From Schwartzia sp. (in: firmicutes) (GTDB taxonomy: Bacteria; Bacillota; Negativicutes; Selenomonadales; Selenomonadaceae): a stretch of 58,277 bases of DNA. The DNA lies in assembly GCA_017444395.1 (NCBI GenBank), contig JAFSWT010000034.1, forward strand, positions 1 through 58,277, written 5' to 3'. Under the pieces are notes generated by a model, which made no database searches, was not told the DNA's origin, and saw nothing but the letters and a program-made list of their open reading frames with translations. Positions 48,819 to 58,245 of this stretch are shown piece after piece; the first letter of the stretch is position 1; every line of letters starts with the position of its first letter. A program made the translations under genes and the position numbers.

Positions 48819-50276
48819 TCAGTACGCCCCGCGGCCGTCAAAGACCACTTTGACCGTCTTCAGCAGGTACACCATATCAATCCAGACCGACCAGTTTCGC
48901 ACGTACCATGAATCCATTGCCACCCGTTCCTCGTAGGTCGTGTCGCTGCGGCCGTTCACCTGCCACATGCCGGTGATGCCCGGCGGCACGAGGTAAAAAT
49001 CCTGAATGTAATCGCCGTATTTGGCGATCTCCGCCCGCACGATGGGCCGCGGCCCCACCAGGCTCATCTCGCCCCGGATGACGTTCCAGAGCTGGGGCAG
49101 CTCATCGAGGCTCGTGCGCCGCAAAAAAGCTCCCACCCGTGTGACCCGCGGATCGTTCCGGAGCTTGAAATCCCGCTCCCATTCCGCCCGGGCCGCCGGG
49201 TTCTCCGCCAGATACCGCTCCAGCACCGCCGGCGCGTCCGGCACCATGGAGCGGAACTTGTAGCACGGGAACTCCCGTCCCCCCTGGCCGATGCGCCGGT
49301 GGGCGAAAATGACAGGGCCGGGGCTGTCGAGAAAGATGGCCAGCCCCAGGAAAATCCCCAGCGGCACCACGACCACCATGCCGCAAAGGCTCACCACGAG
49401 GTCGAAAATCCGCTTGATGGCACGGTTCGAGCGGCGGGCCAGATTGTTCTTCACCTTCAGCAGGATGATCTTCTCGTTGAGAAGCGTCTCCACCTCCAGC
49501 GCCGCCAACGGCGTCCCGATGTAATCGGGGATGAAGGTCACGGAGCGCACCAGCGGCTGGATGCGGTTCACGAGCCGCACCTGCCGCTCCGGCGAAAGCC
49601 CCGGCGCCGTGATGATGACCGTCTGCACCCCGGTCTCCCGGATGACCGGCTCGATGTCGTCAAAGCCGCCCAGGATGGGGAACCGCTTTCCCAGCGTCTC
49701 CGAGACCGGATGATCGTCGATGAACCCCACCACCCGGTAGCCGAAGGCCGAGCCATCCCCCAGAGAACGCAGTACCAGCTCCGCCGTGCGCCCCGCCCCG
49801 ACGAAGAGCACCGGCTCCTGAAAAAGCCCGTGCCGGTTGATGTACGTCTTGCCGGCATAGCGCAGGCACAGCAGGAACGGAAACGCGAACAGCCCCGTCA
49901 TGCCCACGAAAAGGCGGGAAAAGACCTCCCCCACCTTGCCGAAATACATCAGCATCGTCAGGATCAGGACGCTGTAACCGGCCGACCGGAACACGCTCTG
50001 GGCCATGCGCCAGAAGGGGGCCCGCCGGATCGGCGCGCCGGTGGCGTAAAGCACGCAGAGGAAAATCGTCGGCACGACGATGTAAAGGTAGAACTCCGGG
50101 ATGAAAAAGGACGGCGCCGCGTTGGGCAGCACATCCCGTCGCAGGACGTAGGCCAAAAGCTCCGCCCCCACGACGCCCAGATAATCGAGGCACAGGAAAA
50201 AAACCGGCAGGATCAGGGACGAATACCGGTCCTGGCACGATATGCGTATTTCCTCCCGGTTCTCTGAATCTCTCAT
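48819..50276 (-). CDS. Polyprenyl-phosphate sugar phosphotransferase, WbaP-like
   Basis: A 485-residue initiating enzyme that moves a sugar-1-phosphate onto undecaprenyl phosphate and so starts glycan repeat assembly at the inner membrane. Four to five N-terminal membrane helices are followed by a nucleotide-binding-like domain ([22 protein letters not shown]), a further helix, and the catalytic bacterial sugar transferase domain: [43 protein letters not shown] and MSLVGPRP. The C-terminal GMWQVNGRS is intact. GGAGG lies close to the ATG at 50276. Galactose or glucose phosphate is the usual substrate, but this is not shown here. Confidence 0.92.
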   Translation of the reverse strand: MRDSENREEIRISCQDRYSSLILPVFFLCLDYLGVVGAELLAYVLRRDVLPNAAPSFFIPEFYLYIVVPTIFLCVLYATGAPIRRAPFWRMAQSVFRSAGYSVLILTMLMYFGKVGEVFSRLFVGMTGLFAFPFLLCLRYAGKTYINRHGLFQEPVLFVGAGRTAELVLRSLGDGSAFGYRVVGFIDDHPVSETLGKRFPILGGFDDIEPVIRETGVQTVIITAPGLSPERQVRLVNRIQPLVRSVTFIPDYIGTPLAALEVETLLNEKIILLKVKNNLARRSNRAIKRIFDLVVSLCGMVVVVPLGIFLGLAIFLDSPGPVIFAHRRIGQGGREFPCYKFRSMVPDAPAVLERYLAENPAARAEWERDFKLRNDPRVTRVGAFLRRTSLDELPQLWNVIRGEMSLVGPRPIVRAEIAKYGDYIQDFYLVPPGITGMWQVNGRSDTTYEERVAMDSWYVRNWSVWIDMVYLLKTVKVVFDGRGAY

Positions 50277-50316
50277 CGGTCCTCCATACCCCTCCCGGGA
50301 TGGTTTTCCTGTTCGT

Positions 50317-52230
50317 TTACGCCGGTTTCACGGTGCTGGGGGCAGCGGCGGCCGCCTCTTTCTGTTTGGCGGCGTATTCCTCCGCTTTCGCCTTGTGTCC
50401 CAGGGCGCGGTGCGCCTCGCTCATCTCCTGATAGAGCAGGCCCAGCTTGTCATGCACCATATTGACTTCCATCGGGTTGTTCTTCTTGAACTCTTTCTCG
50501 AGCTTCTCGCCCTTCTCATAATATTCCAGCGCCTTGGCGTACTTCTTCTCCTCCGAGAGGAGATGCCCCATCTCCATATAGAAGTCGGGCATCTTCGGGA
50601 ACGCCTTGAGCCCTTTCTTTATGACCTCGCGGTAGCCCTTCTCGTCTCCCAGCTCCCGCAGCGAACTGCTCCAGACGCGGTAAATCGCGAAAGCGTCCGC
50701 GTTCGGTTCCTCGCCGATTTCCACCGACTTCTTCGCGTAAGAGGCGCCCTTCTTGAAGTCCTTTGTATGGAAATATAGCGACGCCAGATAGTAGTTGAGA
50801 TACAGCTTGTCGGGATGCGTCCGCTGCTGCTCCTCCAGCATCGAGATGTTGCGCTGGGTTTTCTCCTCCATGCGCTCCGGCGAATAGCCGGTATGATAAA
50901 TCAAAAGATCGTGGTCGTCGATGGCGATGTCGTTCTTGATATGGCCGTCCTTGAACGCCAGATACTCGTGGATGGGATCGACATAGCGCATCTCGGGATC
51001 GATCCGGAAGGCGCGCTCCGACTGGTCGTCCACCATCACGATCTTTTCCCGCTTCGAGTCGATGTTGCGCCGGGTGATCATCACCCCGTCGGTATCCGAG
51101 CCCCAGAAGCGGCTCAGGATCATCTTGACGCGGCCCCGCGTCTCCATGGAGAAGAACACGTCGGAGTCGAGGAACACCGCCCAGTCGCCCGTCGCCTTGT
51201 CGAGGGCGAAATTGCGCGCCGCCGAGAAATCGTCGTTCCAGTCGAAATGATAGACCTGCGGCGTGTACCGCCGGGCGATGGCCACCGAGTCGTCCTTCGA
51301 ACCCGTGTCCACCACGATGATCTCGTCCGCCTGCCCCTTGACACTCTCCAGGCACGACGCGATGTCCGCCGCCGCGTCCCGCATGATGACCAGCGCCGAC
51401 AGCCGCATCTGGACCTCCCGCAGCCAGATATAGTGGATGCCCAGGCCCGTGGGCAAATCGAACTTCGCCCCGCCGGAAATCGTGCTGTACTTCTCCGCCC
51501 GGGCGACCACCGGCAGATAGGGCGCCGCCGGCCCCTCGAAATGGATTTCCCCCGAGTAACCGACCGCCTTGGCCGCTTCGGCGGCCAGATCCTTCAGCGA
51601 GATCGTGCTGTCGCTCTTCAGATAAACGGGCTGGCCGCTGTCGTAGTGCAGCATCAGATGGAGCGCCGCCGAAGCCAGATCATCCACGAACAGGAACTGC
51701 CGCTTCTCCTCCATCGTCCCCGGGATCACCACCCGCGCCTCATGGCGAATCTTACCCTGATGGAGCCGCGAGAGCACCAGCCGGGGATAATCCTCATATC
51801 CGAAAGCATCGTCCCGGCTGCCATAGACGCCGTCAGCGAACAGGGCGAAGAAATGCGCCCCTTCGCTTTGATACTGCATACAAAGCTGGCCGAGGAACGA
51901 ACCCGGCCCCTGATCCTCATTGAGCAGCACGACGAGCTTTTTCACCCCGGCCTTATGCGCCTCGGCCATCACCATCGCCGCCCGGGCCAGCCGCCGGCTC
52001 AGGTTCTCCGCCGGCTCCATCGCCCCCAGCGGCGTCAGGCAGGGCAGGAACACGCCCTCCGGTTTCTCCGCCTGAAAAAAGAGCGACAGTGCCCGCTCGT
52101 CCGAGAGCTCCGCCGCCGTGCCCGGCCAGGCGGCCAGCCCGGTATAGCCGGACTGCGGCCCCACCCGGAGCAGCGCCGTCCCCAGGAAGCCATCCTTTTC
52201 CGCTATGAAAAACTTGCTGGTATTGTCCAT
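50317..52230 (-). CDS. Three-part protein: degenerate sugar epimerase, family 2 glycosyltransferase, TPR tail
   Basis: A 637-residue fusion. Residues about 1-270 resemble NAD-dependent sugar epimerases of the WcaG/GalE type (GVYGSRDDAF, then FLFVDDLASAALHLML). The usual GxxGxxG loop is absent, however, and the catalytic YxxxK region reads SFLGQLCMQY, so this part is probably inactive. Residues about 275-480 form a GT2 domain (LSALVIMRDAAADIASCL, IIVVDTGSKDDS, and a DXD-like FLDSDVFF). Residues about 480-620 are TPR-like helices. The gene lies between the methyltransferase-glycosyltransferase gene and the WbaP-like gene. Confidence 0.78.
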   Translation of the reverse strand: MDNTSKFFIAEKDGFLGTALLRVGPQSGYTGLAAWPGTAAELSDERALSLFFQAEKPEGVFLPCLTPLGAMEPAENLSRRLARAAMVMAEAHKAGVKKLVVLLNEDQGPGSFLGQLCMQYQSEGAHFFALFADGVYGSRDDAFGYEDYPRLVLSRLHQGKIRHEARVVIPGTMEEKRQFLFVDDLASAALHLMLHYDSGQPVYLKSDSTISLKDLAAEAAKAVGYSGEIHFEGPAAPYLPVVARAEKYSTISGGAKFDLPTGLGIHYIWLREVQMRLSALVIMRDAAADIASCLESVKGQADEIIVVDTGSKDDSVAIARRYTPQVYHFDWNDDFSAARNFALDKATGDWAVFLDSDVFFSMETRGRVKMILSRFWGSDTDGVMITRRNIDSKREKIVMVDDQSERAFRIDPEMRYVDPIHEYLAFKDGHIKNDIAIDDHDLLIYHTGYSPERMEEKTQRNISMLEEQQRTHPDKLYLNYYLASLYFHTKDFKKGASYAKKSVEIGEEPNADAFAIYRVWSSSLRELGDEKGYREVIKKGLKAFPKMPDFYMEMGHLLSEEKKYAKALEYYEKGEKLEKEFKKNNPMEVNMVHDKLGLLYQEMSEAHRALGHKAKAEEYAAKQKEAAAAAPSTVKPA

Positions 52231-52273
52231 CGTTCGCCTCTCACCTGTCTATTGTCCTTGCGTCCATCCAGCT

Positions 52274-53944
52274 CTATCCCTGCCGCAGCTTCTCCAGCCG
52301 GGCGTCCAGCGCCCGGTCGAGCTCCGCCCGGCGGGCGAAAAGGTCGCGGTAGGCCGCCAGCCGTTCCTCGTAATGCTGGGAAAGCAGCCGGTTCTCCTTC
52401 ACATAGCGGTAAGCCGCCGCCGCCAGCTTCTGCCGCGTCTGACGGTTCTCCACCAAGAGCGCCAGCCGCTCGGCGAACTCCCGCGGATCGCGGTAGAGGA
52501 AGCCTGTCTCGCCGTCCCGTACCGTATCCCGGTACACCGTGGGCGAGGCCAGCACCGCCGCCCCGTGCCCCGCCGACTCGATGAACTTGAGGTCGGACTT
52601 CGACCGGTTGAACAGCGTATCGGACAACGGCAACAGCGAAATGTCGGCGCTGTGCAGCACATCGCAGTAAAATTCGTAGGACGTGTACCCGTCGGGGAAC
52701 TCCTGCCCCAGCATCTCCTTGTGGGGCGTCTGGATCGCCTGATAAAACTTCGTATCAAACAGCACCTTCACCCGCACCCGGTCGCCGTACTTCTCCAGCG
52801 CCGCGTTCAGCGCCGGCAGGATATACTGCCAGTCCTCCTCCCGGTTCAGCGCCCCGAAGAAGATCGTCACCGGTCCCTCCTTCGGGTAATGGCGCGGTGC
52901 CGGCAGCTCCTTGAGCTGGTTCGGGAACATCAGAACCTCGGGATTGTACTGCCGGAGGTACTCCGCCAGCGCCGGCGTCGAGGTCTGCACCGCGTGGCAG
53001 CCGGCGAAGGTGATGAACTTCGTCTTCTTGTAGGCGTCCTCCCAGCGCAGCGGGATATCGTCGATCTCGTGGAGCAGCAGGAACCCCCGCTCCCGCGCCT
53101 CGTCCACCGTCAGCAGGGCCGCCTTCATATTCACGTCGAAAATTCGCTGGCGGACAAACATCCGATCCGGGATGTGCTCCGGCGGCAGATCAATCGCAAC
53201 CTCGCCGCCGCGGCTCTCCCGTTCCCGGTGCTCAAAGCCCGGCGCCGTCCCAAGGAACATCATCGGATCGTAAATCCGGGGGCGTCCCGTCACCCGGCCC
53301 TCCCCCACAATGGTTTGCACGAAAATCCGGGAGGGCAGATTCCCCTTCACCGCCAAAATGGCGAACTGTTTGGCCCAGGGATACCATGTCCCGCGGGCGC
53401 CGATGGCCTGCCGCAGCGCCTCCATCGCCTCCAGCATCGCCTTGGCCTGCGGCAGTTGAGACAGCGGCTGGATCTCTGCCCCTTGCTGGTGCAGCACCCG
53501 GTCAATGGCAAGGCCGGCCTCTTCCAGCGCCGCTTTCGCCTGCTCGAGGAAAATCCCCGCCGGCGCCGCGGCAACCCCCTGAATGGCGCCCAAAAGCCGC
53601 GGCACATAGCCGGGATTGTCGAAGATGAGAATCACCTGCGCCCCGGCCGGCAGCACTTCCGCCTTTGATTTCAGGGCTTTCTCCCAGCCCTCGCCGAGAA
53701 ACCGCCCGTGCAGCACCAGGCAGTCCGCTTTCTCCGGCTTCGCCGTGCGGAAGCTCGCCCGCACCGTCCCCGACAGCCGCTTTGCCGCCTCTTTCAGCGC
53801 CGCCGCGTCCTCGTCCACGCCGATATAGCGGCAGTCCGGCTGCCGCCGGCGGAACGCCTCGCCGGTCTCCCCGGTGCCGCAGCCATATTCTATGACCCGC
53901 CGCGCCCGCGGCGGGATGAAATCAACCAAGCCTGTTTCCGGCAT
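52274..53944 (-). CDS. Methyltransferase-glycosyltransferase fusion
   Basis: A 556-residue two-part protein. Residues 1 to about 165 form a class I SAM-dependent methyltransferase-like domain (RVIEYGCGTGETGEAF, then YIGVDED). The rest resembles a GT-B glycosyltransferase, with VTIFFGALNREEDW, SADISLLPLSDTLFNRSKSDLKFIESAGHGAAVLASP by position (about 455-495) and a glycosyltransferase-1-type C-terminus. GGGGGAAAGG precedes the ATG. Substrates are unknown; a methylated sugar in the surface glycan is a reasonable guess. Confidence 0.78.
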   Translation of the reverse strand: MPETGLVDFIPPRARRVIEYGCGTGETGEAFRRRQPDCRYIGVDEDAAALKEAAKRLSGTVRASFRTAKPEKADCLVLHGRFLGEGWEKALKSKAEVLPAGAQVILIFDNPGYVPRLLGAIQGVAAAPAGIFLEQAKAALEEAGLAIDRVLHQQGAEIQPLSQLPQAKAMLEAMEALRQAIGARGTWYPWAKQFAILAVKGNLPSRIFVQTIVGEGRVTGRPRIYDPMMFLGTAPGFEHRERESRGGEVAIDLPPEHIPDRMFVRQRIFDVNMKAALLTVDEARERGFLLLHEIDDIPLRWEDAYKKTKFITFAGCHAVQTSTPALAEYLRQYNPEVLMFPNQLKELPAPRHYPKEGPVTIFFGALNREEDWQYILPALNAALEKYGDRVRVKVLFDTKFYQAIQTPHKEMLGQEFPDGYTSYEFYCDVLHSADISLLPLSDTLFNRSKSDLKFIESAGHGAAVLASPTVYRDTVRDGETGFLYRDPREFAERLALLVENRQTRQKLAAAAYRYVKENRLLSQHYEERLAAYRDLFARRAELDRALDARLEKLRQG

Positions 53945-53986
53945 ACCTTTCCCCCGAATCTCTTATCAGCCTAATAGCATAAACCG

Positions 53987-55201
53987 TTATTTCATTGCCC
54001 CGTAAATCATGTTGACCTGCTTGCGCATGCAGTCGTCCATATCGAAGCGCTCCAGGATCGTCTCCCGGGCCGCCTTGCCCAGCCGTGCCCGGAGCTCGGG
54101 ATCGTCCAGCGCCTCCTCGATGCGCAGCGCGATGTGCTCCGGCCGGCGGAAATTCGCCAGCAGGCCGTTCACGCCGTCCTCCACGACCTCCATCACCGGC
54201 GGCGTCTTCGAGCCCACGAGGCAGCAGCCCGCCGACATCGACTCCAGCGACGACCACGACAGCACGAAGGGGCGCGTCAGATAGACGTGTACCGTCGAAG
54301 CCTGCAGCACCGTCAGATACTCGTCCCGGTTCAGATGGCCGGTGAAATGCACCCGGTTCGTATCGTAGCCGCCCTTTTCCTCCTCGATCTTCTTCCAGGT
54401 CGTGTCCTTCGGCGCCGGCCCATAGCAGCTCCTGTCCACGCCCACGATGACCACATGGCACTCCGGCCGCCGCTTCAGCAGGATGCGGATGGTGTCCATG
54501 AACTCGGGGAAACCCCGGTAGGGCTCAAAGCCTCGCGAGACATAGGTGACGATTTCCGGCACCTCGGAGAGGTCGAGCTTGATGCGCGGCAATACCATCT
54601 TGGCGCCCTTCTTCGGCTGGAACAGCTTCGTCTCGATGCCCTCATGGATCACGTGCATCCCTTGCTGGAAATGGTCCGGGAACTGCTTCTTCTGCCATTC
54701 GGTCGGCGTGTAGCGCACATCGCAGGCCTCGAGGTTCAGCAGATGGTGCGCGTTCAGCGTTCGGATGCGGAGCTGGGAATTGATGTCCACCTGCTCGTCC
54801 GGCCAGTAGCCGACATCGGAGCCAAACGGCCAGTAGTACCACTCGAAGTAGCCGACCAGCGGCACCTTGGGATAGACGTCCTTCGTGTAAAGCGTCGAGC
54901 CCCAGCCCGTATGGCCGATGATCACGTCGGGCACGAAATCCGCCTGCCGCTTCAGGGCGTCGAGGCCCCGGGCCACCGCCTGTCCCTCCAGAATAGCCTC
55001 CTCGCAGGGCTTCAGATACGGGTGGACATTCGGCGTCGCCTCCCGGGCCGTCTTATAGGTGGCCACCGTCACCCCCCGGAGCTGGTTGCCGTTCGTCTCC
55101 TTCGTCAGGAAAAAGACCCGGTGCCGCCCCGCCGCCGCGAAATGACGGGCCAGATTCAGGTATTGCCCGGGGAAATTCGGATGCAGGATCAAAATGTTCA
55201 T
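53987..55201 (-). CDS. Family 4 glycosyltransferase
   Basis: A 404-residue GT-B retaining transferase. The N-terminal domain begins MNILILHPNFPGQYLNLARH. The C-terminal nucleotide-sugar site is visible in VTYVSRGFEPYRGFPEF, HFTGHLNRDEYLTVLQAS and SWSSLESMSAGC, with the E(x7)E region GLLANFRRPEHIALRIEEAL. ATG at 55201 is preferred to the TTG three bases earlier. It is the first gene of the downstream glycan operon; its promoter at 55438-55466 is separated from it by a leader carrying a palindromic element. Confidence 0.85.
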   Translation of the reverse strand: MNILILHPNFPGQYLNLARHFAAAGRHRVFFLTKETNGNQLRGVTVATYKTAREATPNVHPYLKPCEEAILEGQAVARGLDALKRQADFVPDVIIGHTGWGSTLYTKDVYPKVPLVGYFEWYYWPFGSDVGYWPDEQVDINSQLRIRTLNAHHLLNLEACDVRYTPTEWQKKQFPDHFQQGMHVIHEGIETKLFQPKKGAKMVLPRIKLDLSEVPEIVTYVSRGFEPYRGFPEFMDTIRILLKRRPECHVVIVGVDRSCYGPAPKDTTWKKIEEEKGGYDTNRVHFTGHLNRDEYLTVLQASTVHVYLTRPFVLSWSSLESMSAGCCLVGSKTPPVMEVVEDGVNGLLANFRRPEHIALRIEEALDDPELRARLGKAARETILERFDMDDCMRKQVNMIYGAMK

Positions 55202-55262
55202 CAATCAATCGTCCTTTGCTGCAAGATGGAATGAAACAACGCGGAAAATCAATACACTAAAG

Positions 55263-55397
55263 CCCTCCCCTCTGGGGAGGGGGGACCGCCGATGGCGGTG
55301 GGTGAGGTTCACCACCTTTCGCTTTGCGTAAACCTTTACGTTAGCGGAACCTCATCCGTCAGCCCTTCGGGCTGCCACCTTCCCCAGAGGGGAAGGC
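55263..55397. repeat. Palindromic intergenic element with roughly 50-bp inverted arms
   Basis: The left arm (55263-55310) and the right arm (55347-55397) are inverted copies of each other, sharing CCCCTCTGGGGA at the outer ends and GAGGTTC at the inner ends. Each arm has its own small hairpin in the same place, but with different bases (ACCGCC/GGCGGT on the left, AGCCC/GGGCT on the right), so structure rather than sequence is kept. It looks like a mobile or REP-like intergenic unit. It lies in the leader of the family 4 glycosyltransferase gene. Confidence 0.82.
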
Positions 55398-55437
55398 AGG
55401 AATTCGCGTACAAAAATGACGGAAATCAATACATTCT

Positions 55438-55466
55438 ATTATTGCACAGAACAGCGCGAAGCGCAA
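55438..55466 (-). promoter_or_regulatory. Promoter of the downstream glycan operon
   Basis: Minus strand TTGCGC (55461-55466), 17-bp spacer, AATAAT (55438-55443). The spacer end and -10 region (TTCTGTGCAATAATA) closely match those of the promoter at 57972-58000. Confidence 0.6.
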
Positions 55467-55471
55467 TCTTT

Positions 55472-56536
55472 TCATTTTTTCCCGGCAACGGATTGGAAAG
55501 GATTGGTATCGAGCGCGGACAGGACTCTCGTTCCGCAGGTATCGGCGTGATCGAGCCAGACGATATTCTCCGGGTATTTCCCGGCGATAAAGTAATCCGC
55601 CGCCCGCAAAAGCGGCTCGCTGAACTGCCCCCAGGTCAGCGCCGCCCCTATGGCCTGAACTGTCTCCTTCCCGCCGCCTTCGGCAATCAGCGCCCCGTAA
55701 CGGGCCGTGAACTTCGCCCGCCGCGCCTCGTCCAGCGAATTGAGCAGGAAGAGCAGCTTCCCTCCCGGGATTCTCGCCCGCTGCCATTCCCGCAGGACAT
55801 GCTCCCAGTCGGGCCAGTCTCCGGTATCATCGGCCAGCATCAGGAAGAGCTTTTCCGCTCCCTGCTGCGCCCGGATGGCCGCCGCCGCCCGCAGCGTCTT
55901 TTCCGCCGGCGGCGCATAGTAAGCCTCCGCGAACGCCGCCGGATCGCGAAACAGCGGCGCCGCCTCCCGGATCTTCTCCTCCGGCCATTCCCACCACTGG
56001 ATGGCATCGAGCTTTTGGCATAGTTCCGGGGCGAAGCGGTACTTGATGACCCGGGCCGGATTGCCGCCAACGATGGCATAAGGCGGCACATCCTTCGTCA
56101 CCACCGCCCGGGCGGCGATGATGGCCCCGTTGCCGACGCGGACGCCGCTGAGGAGCAACGCCCCCCAGCCAATCCAGACATCGCTGCCGAGGATGATCTG
56201 CCGCTTCTGCGGCAGCACCATCGGATCCTCCCGCAGGAAATGCGGGAAAACATCCCCGAACGGCAACCGGTACATCGGGTAATTCGTCACCGAGGCGAAA
56301 TCGTGATCCTCATTGATGGTGAACTCTACTTCCTTGGCCACCGAGGTGAAATTTCCCACCATCAGATTCGCCGGCGGCAGGAACGTCATCTGCGAGATGT
56401 CGAAATACGTCCGCCGCCCATAGGTGAGCACCGGATAGGCCGGATAGTTCCCGCCGCCGAAATGGCGGTAATCCACGTCGAGCACCTTGATGCTCGGTGC
56501 CCTTCGCAGCGCGAAATCCTTCAGGTCAAGTTTCAT
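55472..56536 (-). CDS. Hexapeptide-repeat acetyltransferase with an unrecognised C-terminal domain
   Basis: A 354-residue protein. Residues about 40-205 form a left-handed beta-helix acyltransferase of the Vat/CatB type: [18 protein letters not shown], the long loop with [54 protein letters not shown] by position (about 133-160). Such enzymes O-acetylate sugars or antibiotics; in this cluster a glycan acceptor is likely. The last 140 residues (from about 215) are a separate domain that I cannot assign ([19 protein letters not shown]). ATG at 56536 follows GGAGG and overlaps the upstream gene by 11 nt. Confidence 0.82.
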   Translation of the reverse strand: MKLDLKDFALRRAPSIKVLDVDYRHFGGGNYPAYPVLTYGRRTYFDISQMTFLPPANLMVGNFTSVAKEVEFTINEDHDFASVTNYPMYRLPFGDVFPHFLREDPMVLPQKRQIILGSDVWIGWGALLLSGVRVGNGAIIAARAVVTKDVPPYAIVGGNPARVIKYRFAPELCQKLDAIQWWEWPEEKIREAAPLFRDPAAFAEAYYAPPAEKTLRAAAAIRAQQGAEKLFLMLADDTGDWPDWEHVLREWQRARIPGGKLLFLLNSLDEARRAKFTARYGALIAEGGGKETVQAIGAALTWGQFSEPLLRAADYFIAGKYPENIVWLDHADTCGTRVLSALDTNPFQSVAGKK

Positions 56537-57935
56537 CGGAACCTCCCGGCCGCCGGGCCTCGATGATCCATTGGAGCGCCATGAGTTCCTGCCGCGTGAT
56601 GGCCGCCCCCGGCGTCTTCAGAATATGCTCGATCATCGCCTCTGACGGCGGCTCCTTCGTAATGTAGAACTCGTTATCGTCCACGACCTCCGCCGAAAGC
56701 CCCGCCTCCTCCATCAGCGCCAGTCCCGACTGCCGGGTGAAGAAGCGCAGGTGCGTCCGGTCGAGGACACCGTTGTCCCGGTATGTCCATTCTCCCTGGA
56801 GCATACCCTGCCAGACCGTATAATTGAGCACATTGGGCAGGCTCACCACCAGCCGCCCGGTATCCGGCTTCAGCCAGCGCCCGAGGGTTTTCACCACCGG
56901 CAGCGGATCCGCCAGATGCTCGATGAGATCGCCGCAGAGAATGAGAGAGAACTTCCCCTCCCAGTCCGGCCGGTCCAGCTTCGTGATGTCGCCCGCCGTG
57001 ACATCGCCAAAGGTAGCCGCCACTTTCGCCGCGGCGGCATTGAGCTCGACGCCGTACCGTCCGGCCTTGGGACAAACCTGCGCCAGGCGCATGAGATTCC
57101 CGCCGCCGGCGCAGCCCACGTCCAGCACCGAAATCTCCGGTTCCCGGGCGTCAAGCCGCGTCACCAAAAGGTCGTTCACGTTCAGCGAATAGGTCGGAGA
57201 GAATCCCCATTTCTCCGTGAACCGGCGCTTGTTCTCCTGATACCACTCCTTCGCCCGTTCCTTGTCATTGATTCCCCTTTGTCCCTCGTTGTGGACGACC
57301 AGTTCGGCCGCCGCCGCGCAAATCCAGCCCGCTTGCCAGAGGCGCAGCGATAAATCGTCAGCCGCGAAATACCGCGGCGTGAAACGGATGTCGTACCCGC
57401 GCACCGCCGCGATGGCCGCCCGCCGGACCAGCAGGCAGTAATCATCCAGCACCATTGACCAGCGTACTCGCCAGGTACCAAGCCCTTCCACCCACTCCCG
57501 GGCAACCTCCGACAACTCCCCCAAAGTCTGATAAGGGCGTGTCTCGATTCTCGTATACCCACTCCGGCTTGCCACCGCCATTGGTGATACCGCCCCCAGT
57601 TGAGGCCGGGCGGCCATGATTTCCCGCAGCCGCGCCACCGTGTCCGGCAGCAAGTATGTATCGTTGTGGAGGATCAGGATTTCCTGCCCGGTGCATTCCT
57701 GCAGGCCGCGGTTGATGGCCGCCGGCTGTCCCTGCCGCTGCCGCCGGGCAATGATCTTCACCGCCGGTTCCAATCCTTGAAGCGTCCCGAGGAACTCCGG
57801 CGTCCCGTCCGTCGAAGCGTCGTCCACGATGATGAGCTCATCCCGCGGCCCCAGCTGCGGCAACAGAAGCATCAGGCAGTTCTTCGTGTAATTCAGCCCG
57901 TCCGCCGTCGTCAAGATCACGCTCAAATCCGCCAT
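56526..57935 (-). CDS. Family 2 glycosyltransferase-methyltransferase fusion
   Basis: A 469-residue protein with two catalytic domains. Residues 1 to about 225 are a GT2 transferase ([43 protein letters not shown]). Residues about 265-440 are a class I SAM methyltransferase ([47 protein letters not shown]). ATG at 57935 is used because GGGGAGG lies upstream and GT2 similarity starts there. It is the first gene of its operon, followed by the acetyltransferase. Confidence 0.88.
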   Translation of the reverse strand: MADLSVILTTADGLNYTKNCLMLLLPQLGPRDELIIVDDASTDGTPEFLGTLQGLEPAVKIIARRQRQGQPAAINRGLQECTGQEILILHNDTYLLPDTVARLREIMAARPQLGAVSPMAVASRSGYTRIETRPYQTLGELSEVAREWVEGLGTWRVRWSMVLDDYCLLVRRAAIAAVRGYDIRFTPRYFAADDLSLRLWQAGWICAAAAELVVHNEGQRGINDKERAKEWYQENKRRFTEKWGFSPTYSLNVNDLLVTRLDAREPEISVLDVGCAGGGNLMRLAQVCPKAGRYGVELNAAAAKVAATFGDVTAGDITKLDRPDWEGKFSLILCGDLIEHLADPLPVVKTLGRWLKPDTGRLVVSLPNVLNYTVWQGMLQGEWTYRDNGVLDRTHLRFFTRQSGLALMEEAGLSAEVVDDNEFYITKEPPSEAMIEHILKTPGAAITRQELMALQWIIEARRPGGSDET

Positions 57936-57971
57936 CGGTTGATTTCCTCCCCTAAAAAAGCAATCTTGTTT

Positions 57972-58000
57972 ATTATCGCACAGAAATCCCCGCAAGGCAA
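57972..58000 (-). promoter_or_regulatory. Promoter of the glycosyltransferase-methyltransferase/acetyltransferase operon
   Basis: Minus strand TTGCCT (57995-58000), 17-bp spacer, GATAAT (57972-57977). Confidence 0.6.
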
Positions 58001-58012
58001 GAAAAAGCCCAT

Positions 58013-58038
58013 AAAAAAAGCCCCCTCACAGAAGGGGG
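58013..58038 (-). terminator. Intrinsic terminator of a gene to the right of the window
   Basis: On the minus strand CCCCCT (58033-58038) pairs with AGGGGG (58021-58026), followed by C and seven T. Confidence 0.8.
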
Positions 58039-58102
58039 AGAACCATAATTGACGCTTTGTATGGAAATTATAGATTTGCACAAAGTGTGAAAAGGGAGCT
58101 CT

Positions 58103-58157
58103 GCTCGCCCCCCTCCGGGAGGGGCGCGACATGCCTGTGGCATGTCGCGGGGGGAGC
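58103..58157. repeat. Palindromic intergenic unit
   Basis: An inner perfect stem CGCGACATGCC (58125-58135)/GGCATGTCGCG (58139-58149) with a 3-nt loop, a second small hairpin (CCCCTCC/GGGAGGGG-type) on its left, and outer ends GCTC/GAGC. The layout resembles a REP-like element and parallels the unit at 55263-55397. Confidence 0.7.
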
Positions 58158-58209
58158 CAGCGGACGTAAGATTTGGCTTTAGACCGAAGTAACTGGCCTG
58201 CGAAAACTT

Positions 58210-58245
58210 ACAGTTTACGTAAAACAAGCCTGACAGTTTGCGTAA
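58210..58245 (+). repeat. 13-bp imperfect direct repeat with a 23-bp period
   Basis: ACAGTTTACGTAA (58210-58222) and ACAGTTTGCGTAA (58233-58245) differ at one base. They begin like AgrA/LytTR half-sites (ACAGTT), but could also belong to the adjacent palindromic element. Confidence 0.6.

Noticed and set aside
55263-55397. CRISPR or IS terminal repeats
   Set aside because: There is a single palindromic unit, no spaced array and no transposase.
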